From Streptomyces sp. NBC_00878 (GTDB lineage: Bacteria; Actinomycetota; Actinomycetes; Streptomycetales; Streptomycetaceae), in assembly GCF_026341515.1 (NCBI RefSeq), contig NZ_JAPEOK010000001.1:7254001-7318000 (forward strand): DNA of 64,000 nt. Direction: 5' to 3'. Of the stretch, positions 27,187 through 38,275 are shown piece by piece. Position 1 is the stretch's first letter, and each line of letters begins with the position of its first letter. A program made the translations under genes and the position numbers. A model generated the notes under the pieces. That model was not told where the DNA came from and did not search any database. It saw only the letters and a program-made list of their open reading frames with translations.

Positions 27187-28386
27187 GTGAGAGTGGCCGT
27201 GAACCACGTGAAGCGGGCGTTCAAGTACCGCTTCTATCCGAGCGATGCGCAGGCAGCCGAGCTGTCTCGCACCTTCGGATGCGTTCGCAAGGTCTACAAC
27301 ATGGCGCTCGCCGCCCGTACGGAGGCGTGGACGCGTCGGGAACGGGTCAACTACAACCAGACCTCGGCGATGCTGACGGTGTGGAAGAAGACCGAAGAAC
27401 TGGCCTACCTCTGCGAGGTCTCCTCGGTTCCGCTCCAGCAGACGCTGCGGCACTTGCAGACGGCGTTCACCAACTTCTTCGGCAAGCGGGCCAAGTACCC
27501 GCACTTCAAGTCCAGGCGGAAGTCCCGGAAGTCGGCGGAGTACACCACGTCTGGTTTCCGGTTCCGTGACGGGAAGCTGACACTGGCGAAGATGCCTGAA
27601 CCGCTGGACATCGTGTGGTCCCGCCCCCTCCCCGAGGGAGCGAAGCCCTCGACGGTGACGGTGTCGCAGGACGCTGCGGGTCGCTGGTTCGTCTCGATGC
27701 TGTGTGACGACCCGTCCGTCAAGCCGCTGCGGGCCAACGGCAACGCGGTCGGTATCGATGTGGGCCTGGACCACCTGCTGACCCTGTCCACCGGGGAGAA
27801 GGTCACCAACCCGCGCCACGAGCGCAAGGACCGCGTTCGCCTGGCGAAGGCTCAGCGGAACCTCGCGAAGAAGACCAAGGGTTCGGCGAACCGGAACAAG
27901 GCCCGACTCAAGGTCGCCGAGATCCATGCCCGGATCGCCGACCGCAGGCGGGACGGCCTGCACAAATTGACCACTCGGCTCGTGCGCGAAAACCAAACGC
28001 TCGTGATCGAGGACCTGACCGTGCGCAACATGGTCAAGAGCCGGACCCTGGCCCGTGCGATCAGCGATGCCGCGTGGTCGGAGTTCCGGAGCATGCTGGA
28101 GTACAAAGCCGCCTGGTACGGGCGCGAGGTGATCGCCGTGGACCGGTGGTTCCCCTCGTCCAGGCTGTGCTCCGCCTGCGGCACCTTGCAGGACAAGATG
28201 CCGCTCAGCGTCCGCACCTGGACGTGCGACTGCGGGACGACCCACGACCCGGACGTGAACGCAGCGAAGAACCTTCTGGCCGCCGGACGGGCGGTTGCAG
28301 CCTGTGGAGCTGGTGTAAGACCTCAACGGAGCACTCCGGGCGGGCAGTCGGCGATGAACCAGGAAGTCACACGGCGCGAGCCGTAA
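27187..28386 (+). CDS. tnpB: TnpB, RNA-guided endonuclease of an IS605-type element
   Basis: 399 aa. The RuvC-like active site appears complete: Asp in GIDVGLDHLLTL, Glu in VIEDLTV and Asp in HDPDVNAAKN. The zinc finger (CSAC, later CDCG) is intact. TnpB cuts DNA guided by an omega RNA transcribed across the element's right end, preserving the transposon. There is no tnpA here, so movement would need a transposase in trans. GTG 27187 is the first of three nearby GTG codons. Some tnpB proteins serve regulatory roles; nothing in the sequence decides this. Confidence 0.9.
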   Translation: MRVAVNHVKRAFKYRFYPSDAQAAELSRTFGCVRKVYNMALAARTEAWTRRERVNYNQTSAMLTVWKKTEELAYLCEVSSVPLQQTLRHLQTAFTNFFGKRAKYPHFKSRRKSRKSAEYTTSGFRFRDGKLTLAKMPEPLDIVWSRPLPEGAKPSTVTVSQDAAGRWFVSMLCDDPSVKPLRANGNAVGIDVGLDHLLTLSTGEKVTNPRHERKDRVRLAKAQRNLAKKTKGSANRNKARLKVAEIHARIADRRRDGLHKLTTRLVRENQTLVIEDLTVRNMVKSRTLARAISDAAWSEFRSMLEYKAAWYGREVIAVDRWFPSSRLCSACGTLQDKMPLSVRTWTCDCGTTHDPDVNAAKNLLAAGRAVAACGAGVRPQRSTPGGQSAMNQEVTRREP

Positions 28387-28418
28387 GAATCTCCCCCCTT
28401 CAGGAGGGAGAGCGTCAA
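28260..28418 (+). ncRNA. Candidate omega RNA scaffold at the tnpB 3' end
   Basis: By analogy with other IS605 elements the RNA covers the 3' end of tnpB and the right-end hairpin (28391-28410), and the guide would begin directly after GTCAA, at 28419. The 5' limit is a guess. No promoter was identified. Confidence 0.4.
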
Positions 28419-28596
28419 GCCGAGTGATCGTAGGCCTTCCGGGCGTGCGCCCGGAAGGTTCGGGGCGGTCGGGGGTGATCCGGGGTGGTCCCTGACGGTC
28501 TCTGGCGGGTCCGTGGCGGTCCGTGGGGCGCCGGGTGCGGCGTCAGGTTTGGTGCTGGGTGCGGCGGGGCTCCGATGATCAGGGACAATGGGCGTC

Positions 28597-29556
28597 ATGA
28601 GCGTTCGTACCCAGTCACCCGAGCCGCCGGAATCATCGGGGGCACCCCACCGCGCCGGCTTCGCCTGCTTCGTGGGCCGCCCCAACGCGGGCAAGTCCAC
28701 CCTGACGAACGCTCTGGTCGGCCAGAAGGTGGCGATCACGGCGAACCAGCCGCAGACGACGCGGCACACGGTGCGCGGCATCGTGCACCGGCCCGACGCC
28801 CAGCTGATCCTGGTGGACACGCCTGGACTGCACAAACCGCGCACGCTGCTCGGCCAGCGGCTGAACGACATCGTACGGACGACGTGGGCCGAGGTCGACG
28901 TGATCGGGTTCTGCCTGCCCGCGAACGAGAAGCTCGGTCCCGGTGACCGCTTCATCGCGAAGGAGCTGGCGTCCATCAAGAAGACGCCGAAGATCGCGGT
29001 CGTGACGAAGACCGACCTCGTGGACAGCAAGACGCTCGCCGAGCAGCTCATCGCCATCGACCAGCTCGGCAGGGAGCTCGGGTTCGAGTGGGCCGAGATC
29101 GTGCCGGTGTCCGCCGTCGGGGACAAGCAGGTGGATCTGCTCGCGGATCTGCTGGTTCCGTTGCTTCCGGAGGGGCCGGCGCTCTATCCCGAGGGTGACC
29201 TCACGGACGAGCCCGAGCAGGTCATGGTGGCCGAGCTGATTCGGGAGGCCGCGCTGGAGGGGGTGCGGGACGAGTTGCCGCACTCCATCGCCGTGGTCGT
29301 CGAGGAGATGCTGCCGCGCGAGGACCGGCCCGCCGACAGGCCTCTCCTCGACATCCATGCCTTCGTCTACATCGAGCGGCCCAGTCAGAAGGGCATCATC
29401 ATCGGGCCCAAGGGACAGCGGTTGAAGGAGGTCGGGATCAAGTCGCGCAAGCAGATCGAGGCGTTGCTGGGTACGCCGGTGTTCCTGGACCTCCACGTGA
29501 AGGTCGCGAAGGACTGGCAACGGGATCCGCGCCAGCTCCGCAAACTGGGCTTCTGA
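28597..29556 (+). CDS. era: Era, ribosome-assembly GTPase
   Basis: 319 aa. G1 GRPNAGKS, G2/G3 TTRHTVRGI and DTPGLHK, and G4 TKTD are followed by a C-terminal KH domain with GPKGQRLKEVG. Era binds the 16S rRNA 3' end during 30S maturation, which fits ybeY and phoH nearby. I prefer ATG 28597 (MSVRTQ); ATG 28588 with AGGGAC upstream is possible. The region just upstream carries the IS605 right end, so part of the ancestral upstream region may be separated. A palindromic repeat follows the stop. Confidence 0.95.
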   Translation: MSVRTQSPEPPESSGAPHRAGFACFVGRPNAGKSTLTNALVGQKVAITANQPQTTRHTVRGIVHRPDAQLILVDTPGLHKPRTLLGQRLNDIVRTTWAEVDVIGFCLPANEKLGPGDRFIAKELASIKKTPKIAVVTKTDLVDSKTLAEQLIAIDQLGRELGFEWAEIVPVSAVGDKQVDLLADLLVPLLPEGPALYPEGDLTDEPEQVMVAELIREAALEGVRDELPHSIAVVVEEMLPREDRPADRPLLDIHAFVYIERPSQKGIIIGPKGQRLKEVGIKSRKQIEALLGTPVFLDLHVKVAKDWQRDPRQLRKLGF

Positions 29557-29559
29557 AAA

Positions 29560-29665
29560 CCTCCCTCTTTCCCCAGCCCCACCCCTTCCCGAAACTGGGG
29601 GCTGCGCCCCCAGCCCCCCGCATCGGCCTGAACGGCCTCGTCCTCAAACGCCGGACGGGCTGAAA
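29560..29665. repeat. Composite palindromic intergenic repeat (copy 6, partial)
   Basis: CCAGCCCCACCCCTTCCCG, the CTGGGGGCTGCGCCCCCAG hairpin, GGCCTGAACGGCCTCGTCC and CTCAAACGCCGGACGGGCTGA, ending at the convergent MFS gene. Only the left half is present. It separates the 3' ends of era and the transporter gene and may terminate both. Confidence 0.75.
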
Positions 29666-29668
29666 TTG

Positions 29669-30982
29669 TCACTCCACCCCCTTGACCCGGCTCACAAACA
29701 CCGCCCCCGCCAGCCCGATCAACGCCGCCACCAGATACAGCACCCGGTAGCCGCCCAGATACATCACGATCGGCGCGGCCAGCGCAGGGGCCGCGACCTG
29801 CGGGATCGCGTTGGCCGCGTTGATGACGCCGAGGTCCTTGCCGCGGTCCAGGGCCTTCGGCAGGACGTCGGTCATCAGGGCGAAGTCGACCGACGCGAAG
29901 ACACCGAAGCCGAGGCCGAGCAGCGCCGAGGCCACCACCGTGCCGGTCCACGTCGGCCACGCCGCGATCACCCCCGCCGCGATCGCCATGACGATGCCCG
30001 ACCACGTCACGAACGGTTTGCGGCGCCCCACCCGGTCCGACCACACCCCCGCGACGACCACCGTCGCGAGCAGCATCGCCGCGTTCACCGCCGTCAGGAT
30101 CAGGACGCCCCGCTCGGGGTCGGGATGGTCCAGCCGGTCCCGTAGGTAGTAGAGGAGGTAGAGCACTCCGATGCTGTTGCTCAGGTTGACCAGGAAGCGG
30201 GTCAGCCAGGCCCAGCCGAAGTCCGGATGGCGGCGCGGGCTCAGCCAGAATCCGGCCAGGAAGGTGCGCCGGGACCAGGGCGGGCGGGCCTCGGCGGGAA
30301 GGCGTAGGTCCCGGTGGCCGAGTACGTACGGCAGGACGCCCAGCAGCGTGAACGCCGCACACGCCGCGTAGCCCGCCGCGACGCCCCCGGCCAGCGTCGC
30401 CAGACCCGTGCCGACGACCACGCCCAGGATCTGGGCGGCGCCCAGCCAGCCGCCCACGGAACCCCGTTGGAGCCGCGGCACCCGGTCCGGCACCGCGGCC
30501 GTGACGGCCGCCCAGGCCGCGTTCAGGGTCAGCTGCGCCAGACACCAGCCCAGCGCCATGGTCCAGGGACCGCCCGCGGCTCCGAGGAGCAGCAGCGACA
30601 GCGCGCCGCCCGCCGCGCCCGCCACGATCCACGGGGTACGGCGGCCCCAGCGGGCCGTCGTACGGTCCGACAGCGCGCCGAAGAGGGGGTTCACGGCCAG
30701 GGCCACGACCGCGCCCACGCCGGTCACCCACGCCAGCAGTGTCTCCTTCGACATGCCGGTACCGGGCGCGAAGTCCTCCGCCTGGGTGGCGAGGAGGATC
30801 TGCAACGGGCCGTACCAGCCCACCCAGATCGCCCCGTTGGCCAGGGAGAGGGTCGCCGTCCAGCTCCGGCCCACCCGCTCGACGGGTTCCGCGAGCGCCG
30901 CCGTGGCCGCCGTGGCCGACGAGGGCTTGCCCAACGGGCCCAGGGAACCTAAGGGGCCCGAGGAGTCTGAGGGCTCCGTCAT
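29669..30982 (-). CDS. MFS / GPH-type sugar transporter
   Basis: 437 aa, about 12 predicted membrane segments. Loop motifs such as ALSDRTTARWGRRTPW and GVWSDRVGRRKPF are characteristic of glycoside-pentoside-hexuronide or MFS sugar porters. Its ATG at 30982 overlaps the stop of the beta-glucosidase gene by four bases, so it is the second gene of a two-gene operon. The likely role is import of the beta-glucoside substrate, inferred from that partner. The N-terminal 35 residues are a Ser/Pro/Gly-rich cytosolic leader. Confidence 0.85.
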   Translation of the reverse strand: MTEPSDSSGPLGSLGPLGKPSSATAATAALAEPVERVGRSWTATLSLANGAIWVGWYGPLQILLATQAEDFAPGTGMSKETLLAWVTGVGAVVALAVNPLFGALSDRTTARWGRRTPWIVAGAAGGALSLLLLGAAGGPWTMALGWCLAQLTLNAAWAAVTAAVPDRVPRLQRGSVGGWLGAAQILGVVVGTGLATLAGGVAAGYAACAAFTLLGVLPYVLGHRDLRLPAEARPPWSRRTFLAGFWLSPRRHPDFGWAWLTRFLVNLSNSIGVLYLLYYLRDRLDHPDPERGVLILTAVNAAMLLATVVVAGVWSDRVGRRKPFVTWSGIVMAIAAGVIAAWPTWTGTVVASALLGLGFGVFASVDFALMTDVLPKALDRGKDLGVINAANAIPQVAAPALAAPIVMYLGGYRVLYLVAALIGLAGAVFVSRVKGVE

Positions 30983-32325
30983 CCTTGCGCCCGCAGCACA
31001 TCCCGCAGCCAGCCGTACGACGCCTTCGGGGTCCGCTCCAGCGTCTCGAAGTCCACATGGACGAGGCCGAAGCGGCGCGCGTACCCCTCCGCCCACTCGA
31101 AGTTGTCGAGGAGCGACCACACGAAGTACCCGCGGACGTCCACACCCTGCTCCAACGCCCGGTGCAGCGCCCGCAGATGGCCGTCGAGGTAGGTGATCCG
31201 GTCCTGGTCGTCGAGTCCCTCGTACGAGCATCCGTTCTCCGTGATGACCACGGGCGGGAGCCGGTCGCCGTACCGCTCGCGGTAGCTCACGAGCAGTTCC
31301 GTGAGCGCCTCCGGGACCACCGGCCAGCCGAAGTCCGTGACCGGGTATCCCTCGATCTCCCTTACGGAGAAGGGGAGTTCGGCGGGCATCGTCAGTCCGC
31401 CGAACTCGATCTCCGAGCCCTGCGGCGCGCCCACCCTGGTAGGCGCGTAGTAGTTGATCCCGTACCAGTCGACCGGTTCCGAGATGACCTTCAGGTCGGA
31501 CGCGAGGTCCTCGGCGTCCCCGGGCATCAACTCCCCGATGCCCTCCGGGTATTGGCCCGTCAGCACCGGGTCCGCGAACAGCCGGTTGAGGAGGACGTCG
31601 TAGAAGGCCGCCGCCTCCAGGTCCTCCGGTTCCTGGGACGCGGGCCAGGTCGGGCCGTGCGAGTTGGCGATGCCGATGTCCGTGACTGAGGCCGCGCGCA
31701 GGGCCTGTACGGCCAGGCCGTGGGCCAACAGCTGGTGGTGGGCGGCCGGCAGCGCGTCGAAGAGGAGCTGCCGGCCGGGCGCGTGCGCACCCAGGGCATG
31801 GCCCAACAGGGTGTGCTCGGCGGGCTCGTTGAGGGTGATCCACTTGCTGATCCGGTCACCGAGCCGGGCGGCCGCCAGGGCTGCGTACTCGGCGAAGCGC
31901 TCGGCCGTGTCCCGGTTCAGCCAGCCGCCCGCCTCCGCGGCCGACACCGGCAGATCCCAGTGGAAGAGGGTCGGCACCGGACGTACGCCCGCCGCGCACA
32001 GCTCGTCGACCAGACGGTCGTAGAAGTCCAGGCCGCCGGGGGAGTTGACCCGCGGCCAGGAGATCGAGAAGCGGTACGCGCCCACGCCCAGGTCGCGCAG
32101 GAGTGCCACGTCCTCGGGGTAGCGGTGGTAGTGGTCGCAGGCGACCGCCGCCGTCGAGCCGTCCTTGATGTGCCCCGGCTCCGCGGTGAAGACGTCCCAC
32201 ACGGAGGACTCGCGGCGGTCCGCGGCGCCTTCGATCTGGTGGGCCGAAGTGGACACGCCCCAGAGGAAGTCCGCGGGAAACTGGGGTATCGGGTTCATCG
32301 CCGTGTTCGCCATGCGCGCGATCAT
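30979..32325 (-). CDS. GH1 beta-glucosidase
   Basis: 448 aa glycoside hydrolase family 1 enzyme. The acid/base Glu is in TLNEP and the nucleophile Glu in VITENG, with the N-terminal signature FLWGVSTSAHQIEGA. There is no signal peptide, so it acts in the cytoplasm on imported beta-glucosides. A sugar-type transporter is coupled downstream by a 4-bp overlap. No clear ribosome site decides between ATG 32325 and ATG 32313 (MANTAM). No LacI-type regulator is adjacent, which is unusual for Streptomyces sugar operons. Confidence 0.9.
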   Translation of the reverse strand: MIARMANTAMNPIPQFPADFLWGVSTSAHQIEGAADRRESSVWDVFTAEPGHIKDGSTAAVACDHYHRYPEDVALLRDLGVGAYRFSISWPRVNSPGGLDFYDRLVDELCAAGVRPVPTLFHWDLPVSAAEAGGWLNRDTAERFAEYAALAAARLGDRISKWITLNEPAEHTLLGHALGAHAPGRQLLFDALPAAHHQLLAHGLAVQALRAASVTDIGIANSHGPTWPASQEPEDLEAAAFYDVLLNRLFADPVLTGQYPEGIGELMPGDAEDLASDLKVISEPVDWYGINYYAPTRVGAPQGSEIEFGGLTMPAELPFSVREIEGYPVTDFGWPVVPEALTELLVSYRERYGDRLPPVVITENGCSYEGLDDQDRITYLDGHLRALHRALEQGVDVRGYFVWSLLDNFEWAEGYARRFGLVHVDFETLERTPKASYGWLRDVLRAQG

Positions 32326-32457
32326 CCGTACCGGCGGGTAAGGAAGTCAACGGGGTGAGGGGAACTGGCCGTTGCCCGTGGTTGCTCGCGCCCGCGCGGC
32401 GGCGGCGCGTAGGCCACGACCCGCGCCCCGACCGTGCGCCCCCGTGAGCCGGTGCCC

Positions 32458-32724
32458 TCAGGAACCCTCCTTCAGCACCCTGGAGATCAGCTTCCGCTGC
32501 TCCTCCGTCAAGCGCGGATCCGCGCAGTACACCGTCCTGCCGTTCACGGTGATCTGGTAGCTGAAGCCGTCCGGAACCCCGATGGGGGGCGTGCCCCGGC
32601 CGGACGCGATCGCCTGTTCGGCCAGGGCCTGCCACTCCTGGGCGTCGGCCCGCCCCGAGGTCTCCACCTCGGCGTGCCGCTCGATGCCCGCGAAACCGCC
32701 CGTGCGCCTCACCTGAATACGCAT
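32458..32724 (-). CDS. Emfourin-like protealysin inhibitor
   Basis: 88 aa, no signal peptide. It begins MRIQVRRTGGFAGIERHAEV and contains GFSYQITVNG and LTEEQRKLI, matching the small emfourin family that inhibits M4 protealysin-like proteases. It lies 86 bp downstream of an M4 protease gene on the same strand, the conserved genomic pairing for this family. The inhibitor probably protects the cell from, or times the activity of, that enzyme. Confidence 0.85.
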   Translation of the reverse strand: MRIQVRRTGGFAGIERHAEVETSGRADAQEWQALAEQAIASGRGTPPIGVPDGFSYQITVNGRTVYCADPRLTEEQRKLISRVLKEGS

Positions 32725-32810
32725 GGGTCCTGTCTAGTACGAAACGGCGCAACTACGAAATGACTCCAGTGCGACACGGCTCTGGGACGGAGCGGCGGCG
32801 CGGGGCACGG

Positions 32811-33881
32811 TCACAGGGCCGGTACCCCGACCTGCTCCCACGCCTTCGTCACGGCCTGCAGTTCGTCGCCCTCGCCGAACGAGGCGCGGGCCTTGGCCAC
32901 GGTCAGCGTCGCGAAGTCCGTGAAGGTCGCCTTCGAGCCCAGCTCGCCGCCGGTCAGCACGTCGTACCAGACCCGTCCGGCGCGCTCCCACGCGTGCCCG
33001 CCGAGCGCGGTCGCGGCGAGGTAGAAGGCGTGGTTGGGGATGCCGGAGTTGATGTGGACGCCGCCGTTGTCGCGGCTCGTCTGCACGTAGTCGTCCATCG
33101 TGGCGGGCTGCGGGTCCTTGCCGAGTACGTCGTCGTCGTACGCCGTGCCCGGGGCCTTCATCGACCGCAGGGCCGTGCCCGTGACACGCTCGGCGAGCAG
33201 GCCCGCGCCGATCAGCCAGTCGGCCTCGGCGGCGGTCTGGCCGAGCGTGTACTGCTTGATGAGCGAGCCGAAGACGTCCGAGAAGTGCTCGTTCAGGGCG
33301 CCCGGCTGGCCGAAGTACGTGAGGTTCGCCGTGTACTGCGTGACGCCGTGGGCCAGCTCGTGGCCGATGACGTCGACCGGGATGGTGAAGTCGAGGAAGA
33401 TCTCGCTGTCACCGTCGCCGAAGACCATCTGCTCGCCGTTCCAGAAAGCGTTGTTGTACTCCTCGCCGAAGTGCACGGTCGCGTCGAGCGGCAGCCCTTC
33501 GTCGTTGATCGAGTTCCGTCCGTACGCCTTCTGGAACAGCTCGAAGGTCGCGCCCAGGCCGGCGTACGCGCGGTTGACCGTGGCGTCCTTGCCGGGCCTG
33601 TCGCCCTCGCTGCGGACCTTCCTGCCGGGCAGGTCCTGCCCTTGCCTCGCGTCGTAGATCGTGCGGTGCGGCTTGCCCTCGGCGGCGTCGCTCGGCGGGG
33701 CCAGGGTGGGTGCGCCGATGACGGTGGTCAGCCGACGGTGGGTGCGCTCGAAGGCGTCGTGCTCCAGGGTGCGGCGCGCCTTGCCGGCGAGGGCGGGGTC
33801 CTCGGCCTGGGCCAGGGTGTCGAGGACGTGCGGCGGGATGATCGTGCAGAAGACGGGCTCGAAGCCCCCGTTTGTCGTCAT
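32811..33881 (-). CDS. M4 family metalloprotease, protealysin-like
   Basis: 356 aa. The zinc motif HELAH, with the downstream ligand Glu in ALNEHFSDVFG and HINSGIPNHAFY, marks a thermolysin-type protease. The short N-terminus carries PPHVL, the conserved precursor motif of protealysins, instead of a long FTP propeptide, and there is no signal peptide, also typical of protealysins. Start ATG 33881 (MTTNGGFEP) is chosen over the upstream ATG 33926; the ribosome site is weak. It is paired with the emfourin-like inhibitor gene downstream. Confidence 0.9.
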   Translation of the reverse strand: MTTNGGFEPVFCTIIPPHVLDTLAQAEDPALAGKARRTLEHDAFERTHRRLTTVIGAPTLAPPSDAAEGKPHRTIYDARQGQDLPGRKVRSEGDRPGKDATVNRAYAGLGATFELFQKAYGRNSINDEGLPLDATVHFGEEYNNAFWNGEQMVFGDGDSEIFLDFTIPVDVIGHELAHGVTQYTANLTYFGQPGALNEHFSDVFGSLIKQYTLGQTAAEADWLIGAGLLAERVTGTALRSMKAPGTAYDDDVLGKDPQPATMDDYVQTSRDNGGVHINSGIPNHAFYLAATALGGHAWERAGRVWYDVLTGGELGSKATFTDFATLTVAKARASFGEGDELQAVTKAWEQVGVPAL

Positions 33882-33982
33882 GGTCGGCACCATTGCACTG
33901 CGTGACGCTTCTGTCACTAGAGGCAACCATGATTGGTGAAATGCGGGGATGTGGGCGCCGCGGAGGTGACTCTTTGTGGTAG

Positions 33983-36043
<2,061 letters not shown>

Positions 36044-36065
36044 CGCCTTTCACCTGCGTTTCTCC

Positions 36066-36096
36066 GGTCCCGTCCGCCTCACAGGCGGGCGGGACC
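36066..36096 (+). terminator. leuA terminator
   Basis: GGTCCCGTCCGCCT, a 3-nt loop, then AGGCGGGCGGGACC: a 14-bp stem with one G-T pair, 22 bp after the leuA stop. Confidence 0.88.
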
Positions 36097-36215
36097 TTCG
36101 CATATATCCAGCCATGTCACGGGGTGGTCTCGCCCTGGGTACTGACTCTTCCTCGACAATGTGGCTAACATCACGCCAACGCGGCGATGTTGCCGCGGGG
36201 TTACGGAGGTGCGAC

Positions 36216-36926
36216 GTGCTGCCAGGACGGGGACGAAACGGCCGGTCTGTGCGCGCCGGCGACGCGGGCGTTTCGCGCTTCCTCGGAACCCGTACGGCGT
36301 GGACCACCGTCGGTGACGGCGAGTTCTTCTGCCCCGGCTGCGGAGGCGACCGCAACTACCAGCGCCTCACCGGCCGTCGCCGTTTCACCTGCCTCGGCGT
36401 CCCGGTCCTGCCGCGCGGCGAGACGGGTCCCGTCGTCGAATGCGCTGCCTGCGGTCACCACTTCAGCGCGGACGTCCTCGACCATCCGACCACGACCCGC
36501 TTCTCGGCGATGCTCCGCGACGCCGTCCACACCGTCGCCCTCGCCGTCCTCGCCGCCGGCGGCACCTGTGCCCGTACGTCCCTGGAGACCGCCGCGAGCG
36601 CCGTCCGCTCGGCCGGCTTCGACGACTGCACCGAGGACCAGCTCGCGGCCCTCGTCGAGGCCCTCGCAGCTGACACCGGCCGGATCTTCGGCGAACCCTG
36701 CGGACCCGGTCTGGCCATAGAGCTCCACGAGGCACTGGACCCGCTGGCTCCCCACCTCGCCCCCGCCGGCCGCGAGGCCATCCTCCTCCAGGGCGCCCGC
36801 ATCGCCCTCGCCGACGGCCCGTACACGCCTGCCGAACGCGAGACGCTCGCGACGGTGGGCGCCGCCCTGACGATCTGCGCGGACGACGTGACCAGACTGC
36901 TGACAGCGGCGCGTACGCCGTCCTAG
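36216..36926 (+). CDS. TerB-family protein with zinc ribbon
   Basis: 236 aa. An N-terminal zinc ribbon (FFCPGCGGDRNYQ with Cys pairs, then VVECAACGHHFS) is followed by an alpha-helical TerB-like domain (EAILLQGARIALADGPYTPAERETLATVGAALTI split over about residues 175-225). TerB-like domains occur in tellurite-resistance and stress or defence systems. I set the start at GTG 36216, five bases after a strong GGAGGT, rather than ATG 36114, which would add 34 residues. It precedes the caspase gene by 113 bp in the same orientation and may or may not belong to the adjoining island. Confidence 0.8.
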   Translation: MLPGRGRNGRSVRAGDAGVSRFLGTRTAWTTVGDGEFFCPGCGGDRNYQRLTGRRRFTCLGVPVLPRGETGPVVECAACGHHFSADVLDHPTTTRFSAMLRDAVHTVALAVLAAGGTCARTSLETAASAVRSAGFDDCTEDQLAALVEALAADTGRIFGEPCGPGLAIELHEALDPLAPHLAPAGREAILLQGARIALADGPYTPAERETLATVGAALTICADDVTRLLTAARTPS

Positions 36927-37004
36927 CGTGCACCTGGCGCGCACCGTGCGCGCCGTCCCAGGGTGCCCCGATTGCCGACATGAGCAAGGAAGTTGACTGA
37001 TTTC

Positions 37005-37044
37005 CGGGACACTCGGCTCATGAACGGGACACTCGGCTCATGAA
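37005..37044 (+). repeat. 20-bp tandem duplication spanning the caspase start codon
   Basis: CGGGACACTCGGCTCATGAA occurs twice in tandem (37005-37024 and 37025-37044). The first copy's ATG (37020) opens a 7-codon ORF (MNGTLGS) whose TGA overlaps the ATG at 37040 used by the caspase-like gene, so the duplication creates a coupled upstream ORF. TTGACT at 36993 may be a -35 box. Confidence 0.85.
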
Positions 37045-38230
37045 CACGGCACAGGGCGACCCGTCGGCTGCTCGCGCGCTGCTGGTCGCCGTGGAGACGT
37101 ACGAGGCCGGGACCGCCTGGGACCTCGACGGTCCGGTTCGCGACCTGCTGGCCCAGCGCGCCTGGCTGCTCGGACAGGGGCTCGACCCGGAACGGATCAC
37201 CCTCCTGGTGTCGCCGCTGCCGAAGAACCGCGCACTGCTGCGCGAGGCGGGCGTGACAGGGCGGCCGGCCGATCGCGAGAGCGTGCACCGGGCCCTGTTC
37301 CGGGAGCTGGCCGCGGCGGACAGCGACTGGCTGTTCGTCGCCTGGTCCGGGCACGGCCTGGTGGATTTGGACGGCCACCGGCGCCTGATGTACGCGGACG
37401 CGGTCGGACAGGATCTGCGGAGCCTCGATGTCGAAGCCGCCCTGGCCGCGTTCCGCTCCGACGTCGCACCGGGGCACGCGCGGCAACTGTGGCTCCTGGA
37501 CGCCTGCCAGACCTTCACCGACGCGGCCTCGGCGGCCGACGCGCTGCGGCCCGACCCGGTGCCCCGCGGCCGTCTGCGTGCCGTACGGGAACAGCAGGTG
37601 CTGTTCGCCTGCGGGCCCGGCGAGGCCACCGGCAACCGGGAACGGGTCGCGGGTGACCGGGCGGGTGACGGTGCACCCCGTGCCTCCGGTGTCTCCCGTG
37701 TCTCCGGTGCTTCCCGTGCTTCCGGTGCCTTCAGCGCGGCGGCCCTGACCCTGCTGCACGCCCATCCCCAGTGGCGGTTCGACGCGGCCCCTCTGGCCGA
37801 CGCGCTGCGGGAGGAGTTCAGCGCCGCCGCCGCGGCGGGCGGTGCGGCCGCCGTGCTGCCGACCTCGCTCTGGTTCGACGGCGCCGGCCACACGGCTCGC
37901 ACGGAAGTGGGCCGGGCCGCCCCCCGGCGGCGACTCGGCTCGGCGGACCACCGGCGGATGTACGACGCTCTCGCCGATGTTCCGGTCATGCAGGACCCGG
38001 GCCTGCGGGCGGCGGTCATCGGACAGCTGCCGCTGGAGATCGGCGCCAGCGTCCCCCGCTCCCCGGTGATGCGGGTCGAGATCCTCACGCTGATCAGGAC
38101 CTGCCTGGTGTTCGACAACGGGCTGTTCCACTTGTGGGACGCGGTGTCACTGCTGGATGCCGGAACGCTTGCGCTCGCCGAGCTGGAATCCGTTCTGCGT
38201 GACTATCCGGAGTCGTTCACGCCGCCGTGA
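37040..38230 (+). CDS. Caspase-like protease with effector-associated domain
   Basis: 396 aa. The C14 caspase-like core has a His105/Cys156 dyad (WSGHG and LLDACQT). A linker repeat of the ASGVSRVSGASRASGA type (about residues 213-232) follows, and a C-terminal helical domain (RRMYDALADVPVMQDPGLRAAVIGQL ... LFHLWDAVSLLD, about 310-390) resembles the effector-associated domain EAD2 of bacterial conflict systems. EADs recruit effectors to partners with matching EADs, and the VMAP-like protein on the opposite arm has such a candidate. Likely a latent protease activated in response to a sensed signal. There is no evident ribosome site at 37040, where a 20-bp duplication makes an overlapping mini-ORF. 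Confidence 0.82.
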   Translation: MNTAQGDPSAARALLVAVETYEAGTAWDLDGPVRDLLAQRAWLLGQGLDPERITLLVSPLPKNRALLREAGVTGRPADRESVHRALFRELAAADSDWLFVAWSGHGLVDLDGHRRLMYADAVGQDLRSLDVEAALAAFRSDVAPGHARQLWLLDACQTFTDAASAADALRPDPVPRGRLRAVREQQVLFACGPGEATGNRERVAGDRAGDGAPRASGVSRVSGASRASGAFSAAALTLLHAHPQWRFDAAPLADALREEFSAAAAAGGAAAVLPTSLWFDGAGHTARTEVGRAAPRRRLGSADHRRMYDALADVPVMQDPGLRAAVIGQLPLEIGASVPRSPVMRVEILTLIRTCLVFDNGLFHLWDAVSLLDAGTLALAELESVLRDYPESFTPP

Positions 38231-38275
38231 GCCCCCTGGTACCGGAAGCCGGACGGCTGCGGGCCCGCTCGGGGC

